DNA of 64,000 nt, from assembly GCA_030544235.1 (NCBI GenBank), contig CM060461.1, positions 30,062,633-30,126,632 of the forward strand, read 5' to 3'. Of the stretch, positions 62,991 through 64,000 are shown piece by piece. Source of the stretch: Lepturacanthus savala. Its lineage: Eukaryota > Chordata > Actinopteri > Scombriformes > Trichiuridae. The position numbers and the translations under genes are program-made. The notes under the pieces were generated by a model that was given only the letters and a program-made list of their open reading frames with translations, did no database searches and was not told the origin of the DNA. Position 1 is the first letter of the stretch. Each line of letters begins with the position of its first letter.

Positions 62991-63596
62991 ACAGACCTGG
63001 GCTCAGTATTCAGGAACAACGTCATCTGACACCTGTGATCTAACGAGTTTTCAGTCGAGCCTCATGTAAAAGTCATGAATGGGCATAAAAATGTGTGTGT
63101 GTGTGTGTGTGTTTCGTATTTGGCACTATAATATAATTTAAATATAAATATAATAAAAGTCATTTGATACATATTTGAACTGATTTTTATTCAGAAAGAT
63201 GATCATTTCATCAATATACTTGGACTTTGCTTTCCCTTTTTAAAAAAAAAAAAAAAAAAATCACACCTCTCCTAAATTATACATTTTCAATTTAAATCTT
63301 ATTTAATCCTAATTAATTTTTAATTGTTTAATTGAATGTTTGATTTTTCCCCTTTGAATCAACTGATTTTGAATCATATCCTGGTCTAAATTTATTCTTT
63401 TTTATTTTTAATCTTATTTAATTTTGATTAAGTTTAAAATTATGATGCTTCTTGTTTTTCTATGTTTAATTTTAATCTTGATGCATTTAATGTTATTAAT
63501 GAATAATGTAATGCACTTTAAATGAATTACCTTGTTGTTCAAATGTGCTGTACACAAATAATTTTGCCTTAATTATATATATATACACACACACAC

Positions 63597-64000
63597 ACAC
63601 TCACCGGCCACTTTATTAGGTCCACCTGTCCAACTGCTCGTTAACACTTAATTTCTAATCAGCCAATCACATGGCAGCAACTCAGTGCATTTAGTCATGT
63701 AGACATGGTCAAGACAATCTCCTGCAGTTCAAACCAGCATCAGTTTGGGGAAGAAAGGTGATTTGAGTGACTTTGAACGTGGCATGGTTGTTGGTGCCAG
63801 AAGGGCTGGTCTGAGTATTTCAGAAACTGCTGATCTACTGGGATTTTCACACACAACCATCTCTAGGGTTTACAGAGAATGGTCCCAAAAAGAACAAATA
63901 TCCAGTGAGCGGCAGTTCTGTGGGTGGAAATGCCTTGTTGATGCCAGAGGTCAGAGGAGAATGGCCAGACTGGTTGGAGCTGATAGAAAGGCAACAGTGA
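63597..64000 (+). mobile_element. Tc1-like transposon, 5' part, runs off the window
   Basis: Begins TCACCGGCCACTTTATTAGG beside a CA run, a well-known fish Tc1-type terminus. From about 63758 a frame open to the window end encodes a helix-turn-helix transposase N-terminus (DFERGMVVGARRAG, SISETADLLGFSHTTIS). A TGA lies just upstream in the same frame, so the start, or the integrity of this copy, is uncertain. Catalytic residues lie outside the window. Confidence 0.8.

Overview
The window looks like nuclear DNA of a teleost fish. Genes have many short exons with GT/AG introns. The mobile elements are fish-typical: an L2/CR1-like LINE with a (TTGAA)-type 3' end, Tc1-like transposons and tRNA-headed SINE-like repeats. 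Long CA and CATA microsatellites occur throughout. No prokaryotic features, rRNA genes or CRISPR arrays were seen. The species was not identified.

Layout. (1) Positions 1-42568 form a giant imperfect palindrome. Arm A (1 to about 20550) and arm B (about 27240 to 42568, reverse complement) are nearly identical by eye and flank a non-palindromic spacer of about 6.7 kb. Arm A runs off the left edge, so the true arm length is unknown. Each arm carries one complete 17-exon gene for a secreted, alpha-tectorin-like protein (signal peptide, variable N-terminal segment, vWD, C8, EGF-like and ZP domains, tetrabasic furin site): copy A at 8126-17904 (+) and copy B at 29890-39670 (-). Splice phases were checked through all exons and give 789 residues. 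(2) Arm A alone carries a 5020-bp LINE (585-5604) with a TGCAT target-site duplication; arm B shows the empty site. The arms also differ by about 270 bp in a minisatellite and in CA-repeat length. (3) The spacer holds SINE-like repeats, a 130-bp direct repeat, a small CpG-rich patch and a pogo-like element with a probable solo LTR nested in it. (4) 42569-51500 is repeat-rich: a 19-bp minisatellite, a long CATA array, a Tc1-like transposon inserted in that array and itself split by a second copy of the LINE, and a second pogo-like element. (5) 52485-61618 (-) holds eleven 3' exons of an oxysterol-binding protein gene, most like OSBPL1A, with two intronic minisatellites. (6) A partial Tc1-like element runs off the right edge.

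The main observation is the pattern of differences between the two ZP genes. Introns and most exons are almost identical, but residues 72-141 (end of exon 3 and all of exon 4) carry 27 nucleotide differences. All 27 change the protein (21 replacements, no silent change), and the 117-bp intron between the two exons is identical. This points to strong diversifying selection, or a mechanism focused on the exons, acting on a small extracellular segment. The two copies may be true paralogues in a palindrome, or two alleles joined head-to-head by the assembler; the sequence alone cannot decide.
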